From Promicromonospora iranensis (GTDB taxonomy: Bacteria > Actinomycetota > Actinomycetes > Actinomycetales > Cellulomonadaceae), in assembly GCF_028994775.1 (NCBI RefSeq), contig NZ_JAJQMN010000016.1, positions 1 to 64,000 on the forward strand: DNA of 64,000 bases. Direction: 5' to 3'. The position numbers and the translations under genes were made by a program. Positions 7,245-15,070 of this stretch are shown one piece after another (within the stretch, counting starts at the first letter, position 1; every line of letters begins with the position of its first letter). Below the pieces are notes generated by a model, which saw only the letters and a list, made by a program, of their open reading frames with translations, searched no databases and was not told where the DNA came from.

Positions 7245-8483
7245 ATGGCCCGCTTCAGCATCGCCACCGTGACACCGAACTGGTTCGCCTCCGTGATGGG
7301 CACCGGGATCGTCGCCAATGCCGCCGCGACGCTGCCGGTCCAGCTCCCCGGCCAGCGCCAGGCCGCTGTCGCCGTCTGGCTGCTCGCCTCCGCAATGCTC
7401 GTCTTCTTCCTGACCGCCACCGTGCTGCACTGGGTGCGGCACCCCGCCGCGGCGCGTGCGCACCACGCGGACCCGGTGATGGCGCACTTCTACGGCGCCC
7501 CTCCGATGGCGCTGCTCACGGTGGGCGCCGGGACGCTCCTGGTCGGCCGCGACCTGGTCGGCCTGGAGGCCGCCGTCGTGATCCATGCGGTGCTGTGGTC
7601 TCTCGGCACCGTCGCCGGCCTGGTCAGCGCCGTGGCAGTGCCCTACCTCGCCTTCACGCGGCACCAGAACCCGGCGGACGCGGCGTTCGCCGGCTGGCTC
7701 ATGCCGGTGGTGGCGCCCATGGTGTCGGCGGCGACGGGAGCGCTCCTCCTGCCGCACATCGCGCCGGGGGAGGCCCGCGAGACGATGCTCCTGGCGTGCT
7801 ACGCGATGTTCGGGCTCAGCCTGATCGCGTCGCTGGTGATCCTTCCCCAGCTGTGGAGCCGGCTGATGCACCACCAGGTGGGCGCGAACCGGATGGTCCC
7901 CACCCTGTGGATAGCACTGGGCCCGCTCGGCCAGTCGGTCACCGCGGTGAGTCTGCTCGCGGCCAACGCGGGTGGCACGTTCGGGCCGGTCCTCGAGCGC
8001 GGGCTCGTGTACTTCGCCGTCGTCTTCGGGGTCTCGGTGCTCGGGTTCGCGCTGCTGTGGGCGGCGATCGCCGCCGCGGTCACGGTGCGCGCCGCCGTCC
8101 ACGGGCTGCCGTTCTCACTGACCTGGTGGTCGTTCACCTTCCCGGTCGGCACCTGCGTGACGGCGACCGCCGGGCTCGCCGCGCACACCGGGCTGACGGC
8201 GTTCGTGGTGCTGTCCGTCCTGCTCTTCGCCGGGCTCGTCGTGGCCTGGGTGATCGTCGCCGTCCGGACCGCAGGGGACGGCTTCGGGTGGCGACGGCTC
8301 GTGACAGTCCCGGCGGCGGAGCCGGTACGGCTGACGGTGGAACCGGCGGCGGCCGTGGCGGAGGCGCGGATCAGCGGACCGCGGCGACCGCTCCGGCCGC
8401 GGACGCCCACGACAGGGCGCGCAGGCATCCCGACCGGAGGTCGTCGAGGTGTGCGGCGAGCTTCGCCGGGGCGTCGCGGTTGA
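7245..8483 (+). CDS. TDT-family (TehA/Mae1/Ssu1-like) transporter
   Basis: A 412-residue integral membrane protein with about ten hydrophobic helices. It begins with the family block TPNWFASVMGTGIVANA, and a conserved FTRHQNP loop follows helix 4. TDT proteins carry anions such as sulfite, malate or tellurite; the LysR neighbour gives no substrate. The C-terminal 70 residues are arginine/proline-rich and run 113 bp into the 3' end of the convergent phosphotransferase gene, an unusual extension that could come from loss of an earlier stop. Confidence 0.85.
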   Translation: MARFSIATVTPNWFASVMGTGIVANAAATLPVQLPGQRQAAVAVWLLASAMLVFFLTATVLHWVRHPAAARAHHADPVMAHFYGAPPMALLTVGAGTLLVGRDLVGLEAAVVIHAVLWSLGTVAGLVSAVAVPYLAFTRHQNPADAAFAGWLMPVVAPMVSAATGALLLPHIAPGEARETMLLACYAMFGLSLIASLVILPQLWSRLMHHQVGANRMVPTLWIALGPLGQSVTAVSLLAANAGGTFGPVLERGLVYFAVVFGVSVLGFALLWAAIAAAVTVRAAVHGLPFSLTWWSFTFPVGTCVTATAGLAAHTGLTAFVVLSVLLFAGLVVAWVIVAVRTAGDGFGWRRLVTVPAAEPVRLTVEPAAAVAEARISGPRRPLRPRTPTTGRAGIPTGGRRGVRRASPGRRG

Positions 8484-9456
8484 GACCCTGGCGCACCAGG
8501 GTCAGGCCGGGGCCCAGGCGCAGGTGCAGGCCCCAGGTGAGGTGGGTGGTAGCCGCGCCCAGCGCCGCGGCGGCGCGGAGATCGATGCCCGCCAGCTCGC
8601 TCACGGTCCGCCCGTACGCCTCGAGGACTGCAGGCTCGTCCAGCTCGCCGTGGCCACCGAAGGCACGGTAGAGCGAGACGAACGTGCCCAGGTCGAAGCC
8701 GACGGGGCCCACGCCGACGTGCTCCCAGTCGATGAGGGCGAGGGCGCCGCGCCGGTCCACGCCCGCGTTGCGCGGCGTGAGGTCACCGTGCACGAGCGTG
8801 GTGGGCAGCCTTGCGGCACGCGCGCACAGCTCGTCGGACGCGTCGAGGCAGGCATGCAGGTCACGGACCTGCTCGGAGGTGAACAGGGCCCGGAGCCGCG
8901 GGTCGCCGGCCAGTGCGTCCAGGTTGTCGTGGCCGGTCGGGATGTGGTGGGTGTAGGCGGCGTAGCCCTCCAGCTCCAGCCACGGGGCGTCGAGCAGGCC
9001 GGGGCGCAGCACACCCGGGACGTACAGCAGCGCGGCCCGCCTGGCGGCGGTCATGGCGGACTCGGGGGTCCAGCGCTGCTGCAGGACGGCGTCGATGTCC
9101 CGCATGACGACCCAGGTGAAGCCGTAGTGGCTGAACACCGTCGCGGCCGGCGGCGTCGTCAGCCCGCTGGGCAGCAGGTCGGAGATCCCGCTGCCGTAGA
9201 AGTGCGCCTCGCGGCGGTCCAGCAGGCTGTCGCGCGAGTCGAGCAAGGTCTGACGGCCCCAGCCCAGGATCTTGACGATCCACACGGACGGGCAGGCGTT
9301 CGGCGGCGCGACGCTCGCCCGCAGCACCGCTGCCTGTCCCAGCCCCGTGGACCGGTCCAGCACCGAGAGGACGCGCGCACCGGCACCCCAAGGTCCCTCG
9401 TGGGAGGCGAGTGCGGCCTCGACCGTGGCGGCGTCGGGCAGGACACGCTCGGACAT
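8371..9456 (-). CDS. Aminoglycoside-phosphotransferase-fold kinase
   Basis: A 361-residue APH/ChoK-type protein. The Brenner-like motif LVHGDLTPRN places His223, catalytic Asp225 and Asn230, and LIDWEHVGVG supplies the Mg-binding Asp243. The N-lobe is divergent, with VWIVKILGWG as the possible ATP-lysine strand. Such proteins phosphorylate small hydroxylated molecules; antibiotic resistance should not be assumed. The ATG at 9456 has GAGGAG upstream. Its last 113 bp are shared with the convergent transporter gene. Confidence 0.85.
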   Translation of the reverse strand: MSERVLPDAATVEAALASHEGPWGAGARVLSVLDRSTGLGQAAVLRASVAPPNACPSVWIVKILGWGRQTLLDSRDSLLDRREAHFYGSGISDLLPSGLTTPPAATVFSHYGFTWVVMRDIDAVLQQRWTPESAMTAARRAALLYVPGVLRPGLLDAPWLELEGYAAYTHHIPTGHDNLDALAGDPRLRALFTSEQVRDLHACLDASDELCARAARLPTTLVHGDLTPRNAGVDRRGALALIDWEHVGVGPVGFDLGTFVSLYRAFGGHGELDEPAVLEAYGRTVSELAGIDLRAAAALGAATTHLTWGLHLRLGPGLTLVRQGLNRDAPAKLAAHLDDLRSGCLRALSWASAAGAVAAVR

Positions 9457-9658
9457 CGGTCTCCTCACGGCGACGGTGCAGTGGATCCTCGGACGAGAGC
9501 CATCCGACCACGATGGGGCGAAGAATGTGCATTCTGTTCTTGATGTGCGGCTCGTTCTCGTGACCGGGTCTCGCGACAGATGTCGAGAATCCGGTAGCGG
9601 CTCCGTCCCAGGGGCAGAAGCGGCCGGACGGGCCGCACGACAGAGAGCGAGCAGCACG

Positions 9659-10096
9659 ATGATCACGCGCATGGAAAACGTCGGCATCGTCGTCGAGGAC
9701 CTCCCGGCAGCCATCAACTTCTTCGCCCGGCTCGGCCTCGAGCTCGAGGGCGAGGTCACCGTCGACCAGGACTGGGCGGCCCGGATCAGTGGGTTCGACG
9801 AGGTCCGGCTCGACGTCGCGATGATGCGCACCCCGGACGGCAACGGTCGCGTCGAGCTGATGAGCTACGACACGCCGACGGCGATCCGCACCGAGCCGGT
9901 GAACGCACCGGCGAACGCGCTGGGCCTGCGCCGCGTCCTGTTCGCCGTCGAGGACATCGAAGACGTCGTCGCCGGACTGCGGGCCCGTGGGGTGGAGCTC
10001 GTCGGTGAGCTGACACCCGTCGAGGACAGCTACCTGTTCTGCTACGTCCGCGGCCCCGAGGGAATCATCGTGGCGCTCGCGGAGAAGCTCGGCTGA
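9659..10096 (+). CDS. VOC (glyoxalase/bleomycin-resistance fold) protein
   Basis: A 145-residue vicinal-oxygen-chelate protein with two βαβββ modules: MENVGIVVEDLPAAINFF opens the first, and RVLFAVEDIEDVVAGLRARGVELVGE the second, followed by CYVRGPEGIIVALAEKL. Metal-ligand positions look partly replaced, so whether it is a lyase, a dioxygenase or a binding protein is unknown. The ATG at 9659 follows an AGAGAGCGAG stretch acting as a weak RBS. It is followed by a 64-bp hairpin. Confidence 0.85.
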   Translation: MITRMENVGIVVEDLPAAINFFARLGLELEGEVTVDQDWAARISGFDEVRLDVAMMRTPDGNGRVELMSYDTPTAIRTEPVNAPANALGLRRVLFAVEDIEDVVAGLRARGVELVGELTPVEDSYLFCYVRGPEGIIVALAEKLG

Positions 10097-10121
10097 CGGT
10101 TCTCCACGGGTACCACGATCC

Positions 10122-10185
10122 CCTTCGAGGTCTAAGTTTCTCCGCTCTGAACCGATTCAGAACGGAGAAACTTAGACCTCGAAGG
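10122..10185. terminator. 64-bp hairpin, copy 1 of a two-copy palindrome
   Basis: Arms 10122-10144 and 10163-10185 are perfect 23-bp complements, and TCTGAA-CCGA-TTCAGA inside extends the stem with one mismatch to a CCGA tetraloop. There is no U tract. A diverged second copy lies at 11032-11100. Most likely a terminator of the VOC gene. Confidence 0.6.
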
Positions 10186-10347
10186 TGTCCGGTGAGCTGC
10201 GCTGTTCGGGAACCTGCCGAGGTGGCGGTGGGTGTGGGGACGTTTCGGCGTGGCCGGGGCGTTCAGTGGTCGGGGTCGCCACGCCGCGGATGCGCCGACG
10301 TCCGGCACCCGGCATAGCCTGAACGGAACCTCTCGGAAGGAAGCACC

Positions 10348-10995
10348 ATGTCCCGTGTTCTGATCATCGGCGGTCACGGCAAGATCGCGCTCCGGCTCGC
10401 CCCTCTGCTCGTCGAGCGGGGCGACGTCGTCACGAGCGTGATCCGCAACCCGGAGCACCAGGACGAGGTCGCGGCCACGGGGGCGCTCCCGCTGGTCGCC
10501 GACGTCGAGCAGCTCGACACCGACGGGCTGACCTCGCTCCTGGACGGTCAGGACGCGGTGGTCTGGTCGGCCGGCGCGGGTGGCGGGAACCCCGAGCGCA
10601 CCTACGCCGTCGACCGCGATGCCGCCGTCCGCTCGATGGACGCCGCGAAGGCGGCGGGCGTGCCCCGCTACGTCATGGTGTCCTACCTGGGCGCCGGGCC
10701 CGATCACGGGGTGCCGGAGGACAACTCGTTCTTCGCCTACGCCGAGGCGAAGGCCGCGGCCGACGAGCACCTGCGTGCCTCGACGCTCGACTACACGATC
10801 CTTCAGCCCGGCCCGCTCACGATGGACGAGCCCACCGGGCTCATCGAGGTGGTCAACCCCGGCGACGGCAGGGTCTCGCGGGCCGACGTCGCGGCGGTCG
10901 CCGCCGCGGTCCTCGCGGACGACAGCACGGTGGGACAGACCATCCCGTTCGGCAACGGCGGGACGCCGATCGCCGAGGCGGTCGCCGGCGGCTGA
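10348..10995 (+). CDS. NAD(P)-binding atypical SDR family protein
   Basis: A 215-residue Rossmann protein. GGHGKIALRLA near residue 8 is the glycine-rich dinucleotide loop, VVWSAGAG follows β4, and SYLGAGPD with FFAYAEAKAAADEHLR suggest the atypical short-chain dehydrogenase group that includes NmrA-like and BVR-B-like proteins. The canonical YxxxK is replaced by YAEAK. It may be a small oxidoreductase or a redox sensor. The start lies 6 nt after GGAAGGAAG, a strong RBS. A hairpin related to the one upstream follows it. Confidence 0.8.
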   Translation: MSRVLIIGGHGKIALRLAPLLVERGDVVTSVIRNPEHQDEVAATGALPLVADVEQLDTDGLTSLLDGQDAVVWSAGAGGGNPERTYAVDRDAAVRSMDAAKAAGVPRYVMVSYLGAGPDHGVPEDNSFFAYAEAKAAADEHLRASTLDYTILQPGPLTMDEPTGLIEVVNPGDGRVSRADVAAVAAAVLADDSTVGQTIPFGNGGTPIAEAVAGG

Positions 10996-11031
10996 CCTGG
11001 TCACCCGGCCGCAGCGCGCTGCCTGCGGCGC

Positions 11032-11100
11032 CCTCTTTCGAGGCCCAAGTTTCTTCGCTCTCAGCCGGTTGAGGGCGGAGGAACTTAGGTCTCGAAGAGG
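11032..11100. terminator. Hairpin, diverged copy 2 of the palindrome family
   Basis: An imperfect inverted repeat whose left arm (CTTTCGAGGCCCAAGTTTCT) matches the left arm at 10122 with a few substitutions. It follows the NAD(P)-binding gene as copy 1 follows the VOC gene. Likely terminator, no U tract. Confidence 0.5.
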
Positions 11101-11183
11101 TGCGCAGCCCGTGGACGGCGGCGGAGCGCTCATTCCCTCTGATCAGTCGTCCGCCGTCCCGTCCGCCGCGGCTGCGGTCCGCC

Positions 11184-11189
11184 TACGAT
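11184..11189 (+). promoter_or_regulatory. -10 TACGAT, leaderless start of the GH114-like gene
   Basis: TACGAT ends 6 nt before the ATG at 11196, so transcription should start at or next to the start codon. No RBS is present. Confidence 0.5.
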
Positions 11190-11195
11190 CGGCAG

Positions 11196-12059
11196 ATGCC
11201 TCAGATCCTCGTCGCCGCGCTCGTCGTTCTCACGCTCACGGCATGCCAGGGCGGTTCGAGCGCCGGGCAGCAGGGGCGCGACGGCGACCAGGATGCCGCC
11301 TCCCTGACCGTCGCCGAGGTAGCCCTCCCGCCCACGAGCGGGCAGTTCGACTACCAGCTAGGCACCGCCTACGAGCTGGACGGCGGGCTCGACGTCGTGG
11401 TGCGGGACGCGACGGCCGAGCCCGCCGACGGGGCCTACGGCGTCTGCTACGTCAACGGGTTCCAGACCCAGCCCGGCGAAGCCGACCTCTGGCTCGACGG
11501 CAACGAGGACCTGCTCCTGCACGACGCGGCAGGCGATCTCGTCGTCGATCCCGACTGGCCCGACGAATACGTCCTGGACCCCTCGACCGAGGAGCGGCGC
11601 GACCGCATCGTCGGCCTGCTCGGCCCGGTGCTCACCGGCTGCGCGGACGCCGGTTTCGACGCGGTGGAGATCGACAACCTCGACACCTGGACCCGGTTCA
11701 CCGAGCCGGGTACGGGCCTGATCGAGCGGGAGGACGCGCTGGCGCTCGCCGGCTCGTACATCGCCCTCGCGCACGAGGCGGGCCTCGCCATCGGGCAGAA
11801 GAACGCCGCGGAGGCGACGGCGGCGGCCCGCGAGCTCGGGTTCGACTTCGCGGTCACCGAGGAGTGCGCGGCCTACGACGAGTGCGGCTCGTACACCGAC
11901 GTCTACGGGGAGCACGTGCTCCAGATCGAGTACACTGACAACCTCCCCGACGGGTTCGGCGCCGTCTGCGCCGACCCGGACCGTGCGCCGCTGACGATCC
12001 TGCGCGACCGGGACCTGGTGGGGCCGGACGACGATGCGTACGCGTACGACCAGTGCTGA
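11196..12059 (+). CDS. GH114-like (endo-α-1,4-polygalactosaminidase family) lipoprotein
   Basis: A 287-residue exported lipoprotein: signal peptide with lipobox LTAC (Cys17), then a Gly/Ser/Asp linker. The domain from about residue 48 has the features of the GH114/TM1410 TIM barrel: FDYQLGTAY, GVCYVNGFQTQPGE, FDAVEIDNLDTW (Glu158, Asp160, Asp163) and GLAIGQKNA. Family members cleave galactosamine-rich exopolysaccharides such as those of fungal or bacterial biofilms; the substrate here is not known. It has a leaderless-type start and is not in an operon. Confidence 0.8.
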   Translation: MPQILVAALVVLTLTACQGGSSAGQQGRDGDQDAASLTVAEVALPPTSGQFDYQLGTAYELDGGLDVVVRDATAEPADGAYGVCYVNGFQTQPGEADLWLDGNEDLLLHDAAGDLVVDPDWPDEYVLDPSTEERRDRIVGLLGPVLTGCADAGFDAVEIDNLDTWTRFTEPGTGLIEREDALALAGSYIALAHEAGLAIGQKNAAEATAAARELGFDFAVTEECAAYDECGSYTDVYGEHVLQIEYTDNLPDGFGAVCADPDRAPLTILRDRDLVGPDDDAYAYDQC

Positions 12060-12131
12060 CGTCCATGGGGCGCGCAGTAGGGCCCCGCGGGGCACGGCAC
12101 CTTTCTGCACCGTCGGATGGCGACCGGTGCT

Positions 12132-12137
12132 TATCCT
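12132..12137 (+). promoter_or_regulatory. -10 TATCCT, leaderless start of the FadR-type gene
   Basis: TATCCT ends 6 nt before the ATG at 12144; no RBS is visible. Confidence 0.5.
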
Positions 12138-12143
12138 CGACGC

Positions 12144-12920
12144 ATGACTACCCCCCTCGTGCCGCCGTCGGACCCCCGTGACACGGGCACGACCGGACGC
12201 AGGGGCCTGCTCACCGAGCACATCGCGCGGCAGCTGGAGCAGCAGATCCGCACGGGCGAGTGGGCGGTGGGCGCGAAGCTGCCGTCGGAGCGTGAGCTCG
12301 CCGTGCAGTTCGGCGCGAGCCGCAACGTGATCCGGGAGGTGCTGCGCCGGCTGGAGGCCACCGACCTCATCGAGGTGGCACCCGGGCGCGGGTCGTTCGT
12401 CGCCGAGCAGTCGTCGGCGCACGCCCGCGGGTACGACGCGCTGTACCGCACGGAGCGGCCGACCGTCCGGCAGCTCATCGAGGCACGGATCCCGCTCGAG
12501 GTGGAGATCGCAGGACTGGCCACGGAACGCGCCTCGGACGAGCAGGTCGAGGCGATCGTGCAGGCACTCGACCGGGTCGAGTCGGCGGGCGACGTCGTCG
12601 ACAAGGCGCGCGAGGACCTCCGGTTCCACGACACCATCGCCGCGGCCTGCGGCAACCCGGTGCTGCGGACCATGCTGTCGTCGATCGGCGGCATGATGTT
12701 CGAGATGATGCTGCGGTCCAACTCCGACCCGCGGATCGGGGAGCCGGGAGTGCCGCACCACCCCGAGATCGTCGATGCGATCAAGGCGCGCGACGTCGAG
12801 CTCGCCCGGGAACGCATGCGCGAGCACCTGGCGCTCGGCCTGCGGACGTACGGCGCGGACCTCGACGTCGGCCTGGACCTGATGGCGTCCCGGCACATCG
12901 AGACGCTGCTGGGGCGGTAG
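12144..12920 (+). CDS. FadR-type GntR regulator (FCD domain) of the uronate locus
   Basis: A 258-residue protein with an N-terminal winged HTH (about 22-92: VGAKLPSERELAVQFGASRN, then VLRRLEATDLIEVAPGRGSF) and a C-terminal FCD ligand domain (about 112-240) with the metal-binding pattern DLRFHD..IAAACGN..HHPEI. FCD-GntR proteins commonly bind sugar acids. A FadR-like palindrome in front of the binding-protein gene (13686-13702) and the ManD gene downstream suggest that it represses this uronate/mannonate operon until an acid-sugar ligand binds. Confidence 0.9.
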   Translation: MTTPLVPPSDPRDTGTTGRRGLLTEHIARQLEQQIRTGEWAVGAKLPSERELAVQFGASRNVIREVLRRLEATDLIEVAPGRGSFVAEQSSAHARGYDALYRTERPTVRQLIEARIPLEVEIAGLATERASDEQVEAIVQALDRVESAGDVVDKAREDLRFHDTIAAACGNPVLRTMLSSIGGMMFEMMLRSNSDPRIGEPGVPHHPEIVDAIKARDVELARERMREHLALGLRTYGADLDVGLDLMASRHIETLLGR

Positions 12921-12939
12921 CCGGCCGCGGGAGGTCGTC

Positions 12940-13362
12940 ATGTCGAACAACGTTGCCCGTGTTGGCGAGTCAGATCTGAAGATGGCTTACGCGCGGGCGC
13001 GCCTGGCGGAGCTCGAGCGGACCCGGCGCGTGTACCTCGCCGCCGAAGGCGGCATGCCGCAGCGTGACATCGCGCGTGCCGTACACATGTCCCAGTCCGC
13101 TGTGCATCGACTGATCGCCCGGGCCAAGGTGCTGGGCGTCGGTGAGTCGGTCGAGGAAATCGTGCTTGAGAGGTTCGTGGGCAAGTGCTCGACCGACCAG
13201 ATGTTCCGACGCCTGCGGGAGGTGACGGCCTGGATGCCCCGCGTCGTCGACCCCGTCGACGGTGCTCTACCCGGTTCGTCGGAGGAGGACGTCGAGGTGC
13301 TCCTCGAAGGCGGATTTCTTACCGAGGGCGAGGTCGACCTGATCCTGGATGCGCATGAGTGA
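12940..13362 (+). CDS. HTH protein, first gene of a TA-like pair
   Basis: A 140-residue protein starting MSNNVARVGE after GGGAGG. The middle carries an HTH, MPQRDIARAVHMSQSAVHRL (about 38-58), and the C-terminal 60 residues are acidic with LPGSSEEDVEVLLEGGFLTE. I do not know a characterised homologue. The next small frame begins inside its stop codon region, an arrangement typical of toxin-antitoxin pairs, where this would be the DNA-binding antitoxin. It lies between the FadR-type regulator and the transport operon it probably controls, so it looks inserted there. Confidence 0.65.
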   Translation: MSNNVARVGESDLKMAYARARLAELERTRRVYLAAEGGMPQRDIARAVHMSQSAVHRLIARAKVLGVGESVEEIVLERFVGKCSTDQMFRRLREVTAWMPRVVDPVDGALPGSSEEDVEVLLEGGFLTEGEVDLILDAHE

Positions 13363-13601
13363 GCTGCGCGACGAGGTTCACGCGGCGGCACCTGGTTTCC
13401 CCAGAGGCCGTCGATGCCGGCTTCAGTGGTGGTGATGCGGTCAGCTCGTCCCGCGCGTGCGCCCGTGATCTGGTGCGCATCATCCGGAGCGGCGGTAGCA
13501 CGCTTGATGCGGTCACGCTGATGGAGTACGACGACGGCATGCTGATCGCGGTCGATGCGGATCCGCCGACCTCCGTCGACAGGGCTGCCTCGATCATCTG
13601 A
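13359..13601 (+). CDS. Small downstream partner of the HTH gene, possible +1 frameshift
   Basis: An 80-codon frame from GTG 13359 whose C-terminal part, from DAGFSGGDAV through LMEYDDGMLIAVDADPP, looks like real protein, while its first 18 residues (ATRFTRRHLV) do not. A better start is ATG 13355, in another frame, giving MSELRDEVHAAAPGFP; a +1 shift at the CCCC run near 13396 would join it to EAVDAGFSGG and give an 81-residue protein. Either a one-base indel broke the gene or the ribosome shifts frame. Family unknown; toxin role is conjecture. Confidence 0.45.
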   Translation: MSCATRFTRRHLVSPEAVDAGFSGGDAVSSSRACARDLVRIIRSGGSTLDAVTLMEYDDGMLIAVDADPPTSVDRAASII

Positions 13602-13653
13602 CGCGGGCGTCCCCGCGGCTGAGGCGGTGCCGCCGTCCTGCGGTGCCAGCACG

Positions 13654-13715
13654 TTTGGAACGCCCTCGTCACCGTGCTAGCGTCCAACTGGTCCTACCAG
13701 TTGGACCACTGGTCC
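13654..13715 (+). promoter_or_regulatory. Promoter and FadR-like operator of the uronate transport operon
   Basis: TTTGGA (13654-13659), 18 nt, then TAGCGT (13678-13683) form a plausible promoter. Just downstream, AACTGGTCCTACCAGTT (13686-13702) is a perfect-armed palindrome close to the FadR consensus, and GGACC-ACT-GGTCC (13703-13715) is a second, shorter one. Placement over the start region predicts repression. Confidence 0.65.
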
Positions 13716-13756
13716 CGAACAAGATTCCTTGCCACACATGGAGGTGTGACGCACGC

Positions 13757-15070
13757 ATGACACCCCCCACGAGCCGACGGCGCGCCGGCGAGCTGAGCCG
13801 ACGGTCGTTCGGCGTGCTCGCCGCCGCGTCCGTGCTGGCCGCCTGCTCGCGCGGGCCGCAGACGGCTGCCCCGAACGCCCCGCTGCGGGTGCTCGCGATC
13901 AACCACGTCTGGACGCAGGCGATCAGCCGCTACCTGCCCGAGTTCGAGGAGCAGATCGGCCGCAAGGTCTCCATGCGGATGCTCACCGCCGACCAGCTGA
14001 CGTCGAGCTTCAATGTCAAGCTCAACGCCTCGGCCACCGACATCGACGTCATGACGGTCCGGCCGCTGCAGGACCAGATGATGTTCGCGCGCAACGGCTG
14101 GATCGCCGACCTCACCGACCGGGTGGAGAACGACGCGGACTTCCGCTGGAGCGACTTCCAGGAGGCCCCGCGGGAGCGGTCGATCACGGCGGGCGCCGCC
14201 GTCAGCGTCCCCGTGGTGACCGAGCGTCCCGCGCTCTACTACCGCAAGGACCTGCTCGAGGACTTCGGGGGAGCGCCGCGCACCCTCGACGACATGCTCG
14301 AGATCGCCCTGGAGCTGGAACGGCGCAGCGAGGGCTTCTTCGGCTACGTCGGCCGTGGCCAGCGCAGCGGGGCCGTCACCCAGTGGTCGAGCTTCCTCTA
14401 CTCGTTCGGCGGCGACTTCATGCACGACGGGCGGTCCGGCATCGGCACGCCCGAGGCGGTCGCCGCCTACGAGTACTACGGCCGCCTGCTGCACGAGGCA
14501 GGACCGCCCGGAGCCACGAACATGAGCCTCGAACAGGCGATGCCGATCTTCGCGCAGGGCAAGGCCGCGATGTACGTCGACGCCGACGCGATCTACAGCA
14601 ACTTTCTCGACCCGAAGATCTCCACGGTCGCCGACACGGTTGGGTTCGCACCCTTCCCCGCAGGTCAGGCGGGTTCCGTCCCGCACAACATCCCGTCGTG
14701 GAGCCTCGCGATCAACGAGTTCTCGCTGCTGCGGGACGACGCGTGGGAGTTCGTCCGCTGGGCCTCCAGCCCGCGGATGGTCGCCCGGCTGCAGGCCGAG
14801 GGCATCCCTGGCGCCCGGCAGTCCGTCTGGGACGACCCCTCGACGCTGGAGTCCTTCCCGGCCGATCTCGCCGAGGCGATGCGGGTCAACGCCGCCAACG
14901 GCGTCGGGCACGACCGCCCCGAGGTGATGCAGGTGGGCCGCGCTCGCGACATCGTCGGCCGACCGTTGGTCTCCGGGATCGTCGGTGAGGACGTGCGCGC
15001 GGTCGCGGCCGACGCCGACGCCGAGTTCAACGACTTCCTCGTCCGTGACAACCGTCAGCGGGAGTTCTGA
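13757..15070 (+). CDS. Extracellular solute-binding lipoprotein of a CUT1-type ABC importer
   Basis: A 437-residue family-1 binding protein. The N-terminus has twin arginines (ELSRRSFGVLAA) and a lipobox LAAC with Cys30, so it may be exported folded by Tat and then lipidated. The mature part has the usual two-lobe pattern, including YYRKDLLEDFG and FAQGKAAMYVDADA. The start is preceded by GGAGGT (13740-13745). The stop overlaps the first permease start by 1 nt. Neighbouring FadR-type regulator and ManD enzyme suggest a sugar-acid or uronate-oligomer ligand. Confidence 0.9.
   Translation: MTPPTSRRRAGELSRRSFGVLAAASVLAACSRGPQTAAPNAPLRVLAINHVWTQAISRYLPEFEEQIGRKVSMRMLTADQLTSSFNVKLNASATDIDVMTVRPLQDQMMFARNGWIADLTDRVENDADFRWSDFQEAPRERSITAGAAVSVPVVTERPALYYRKDLLEDFGGAPRTLDDMLEIALELERRSEGFFGYVGRGQRSGAVTQWSSFLYSFGGDFMHDGRSGIGTPEAVAAYEYYGRLLHEAGPPGATNMSLEQAMPIFAQGKAAMYVDADAIYSNFLDPKISTVADTVGFAPFPAGQAGSVPHNIPSWSLAINEFSLLRDDAWEFVRWASSPRMVARLQAEGIPGARQSVWDDPSTLESFPADLAEAMRVNAANGVGHDRPEVMQVGRARDIVGRPLVSGIVGEDVRAVAADADAEFNDFLVRDNRQREF

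Noticed and set aside
8371-9456. Aminoglycoside resistance gene
   Set aside because: The fold is APH-like, but the substrate lobe is unassigned and the family includes many metabolic kinases; there is no mobile context.
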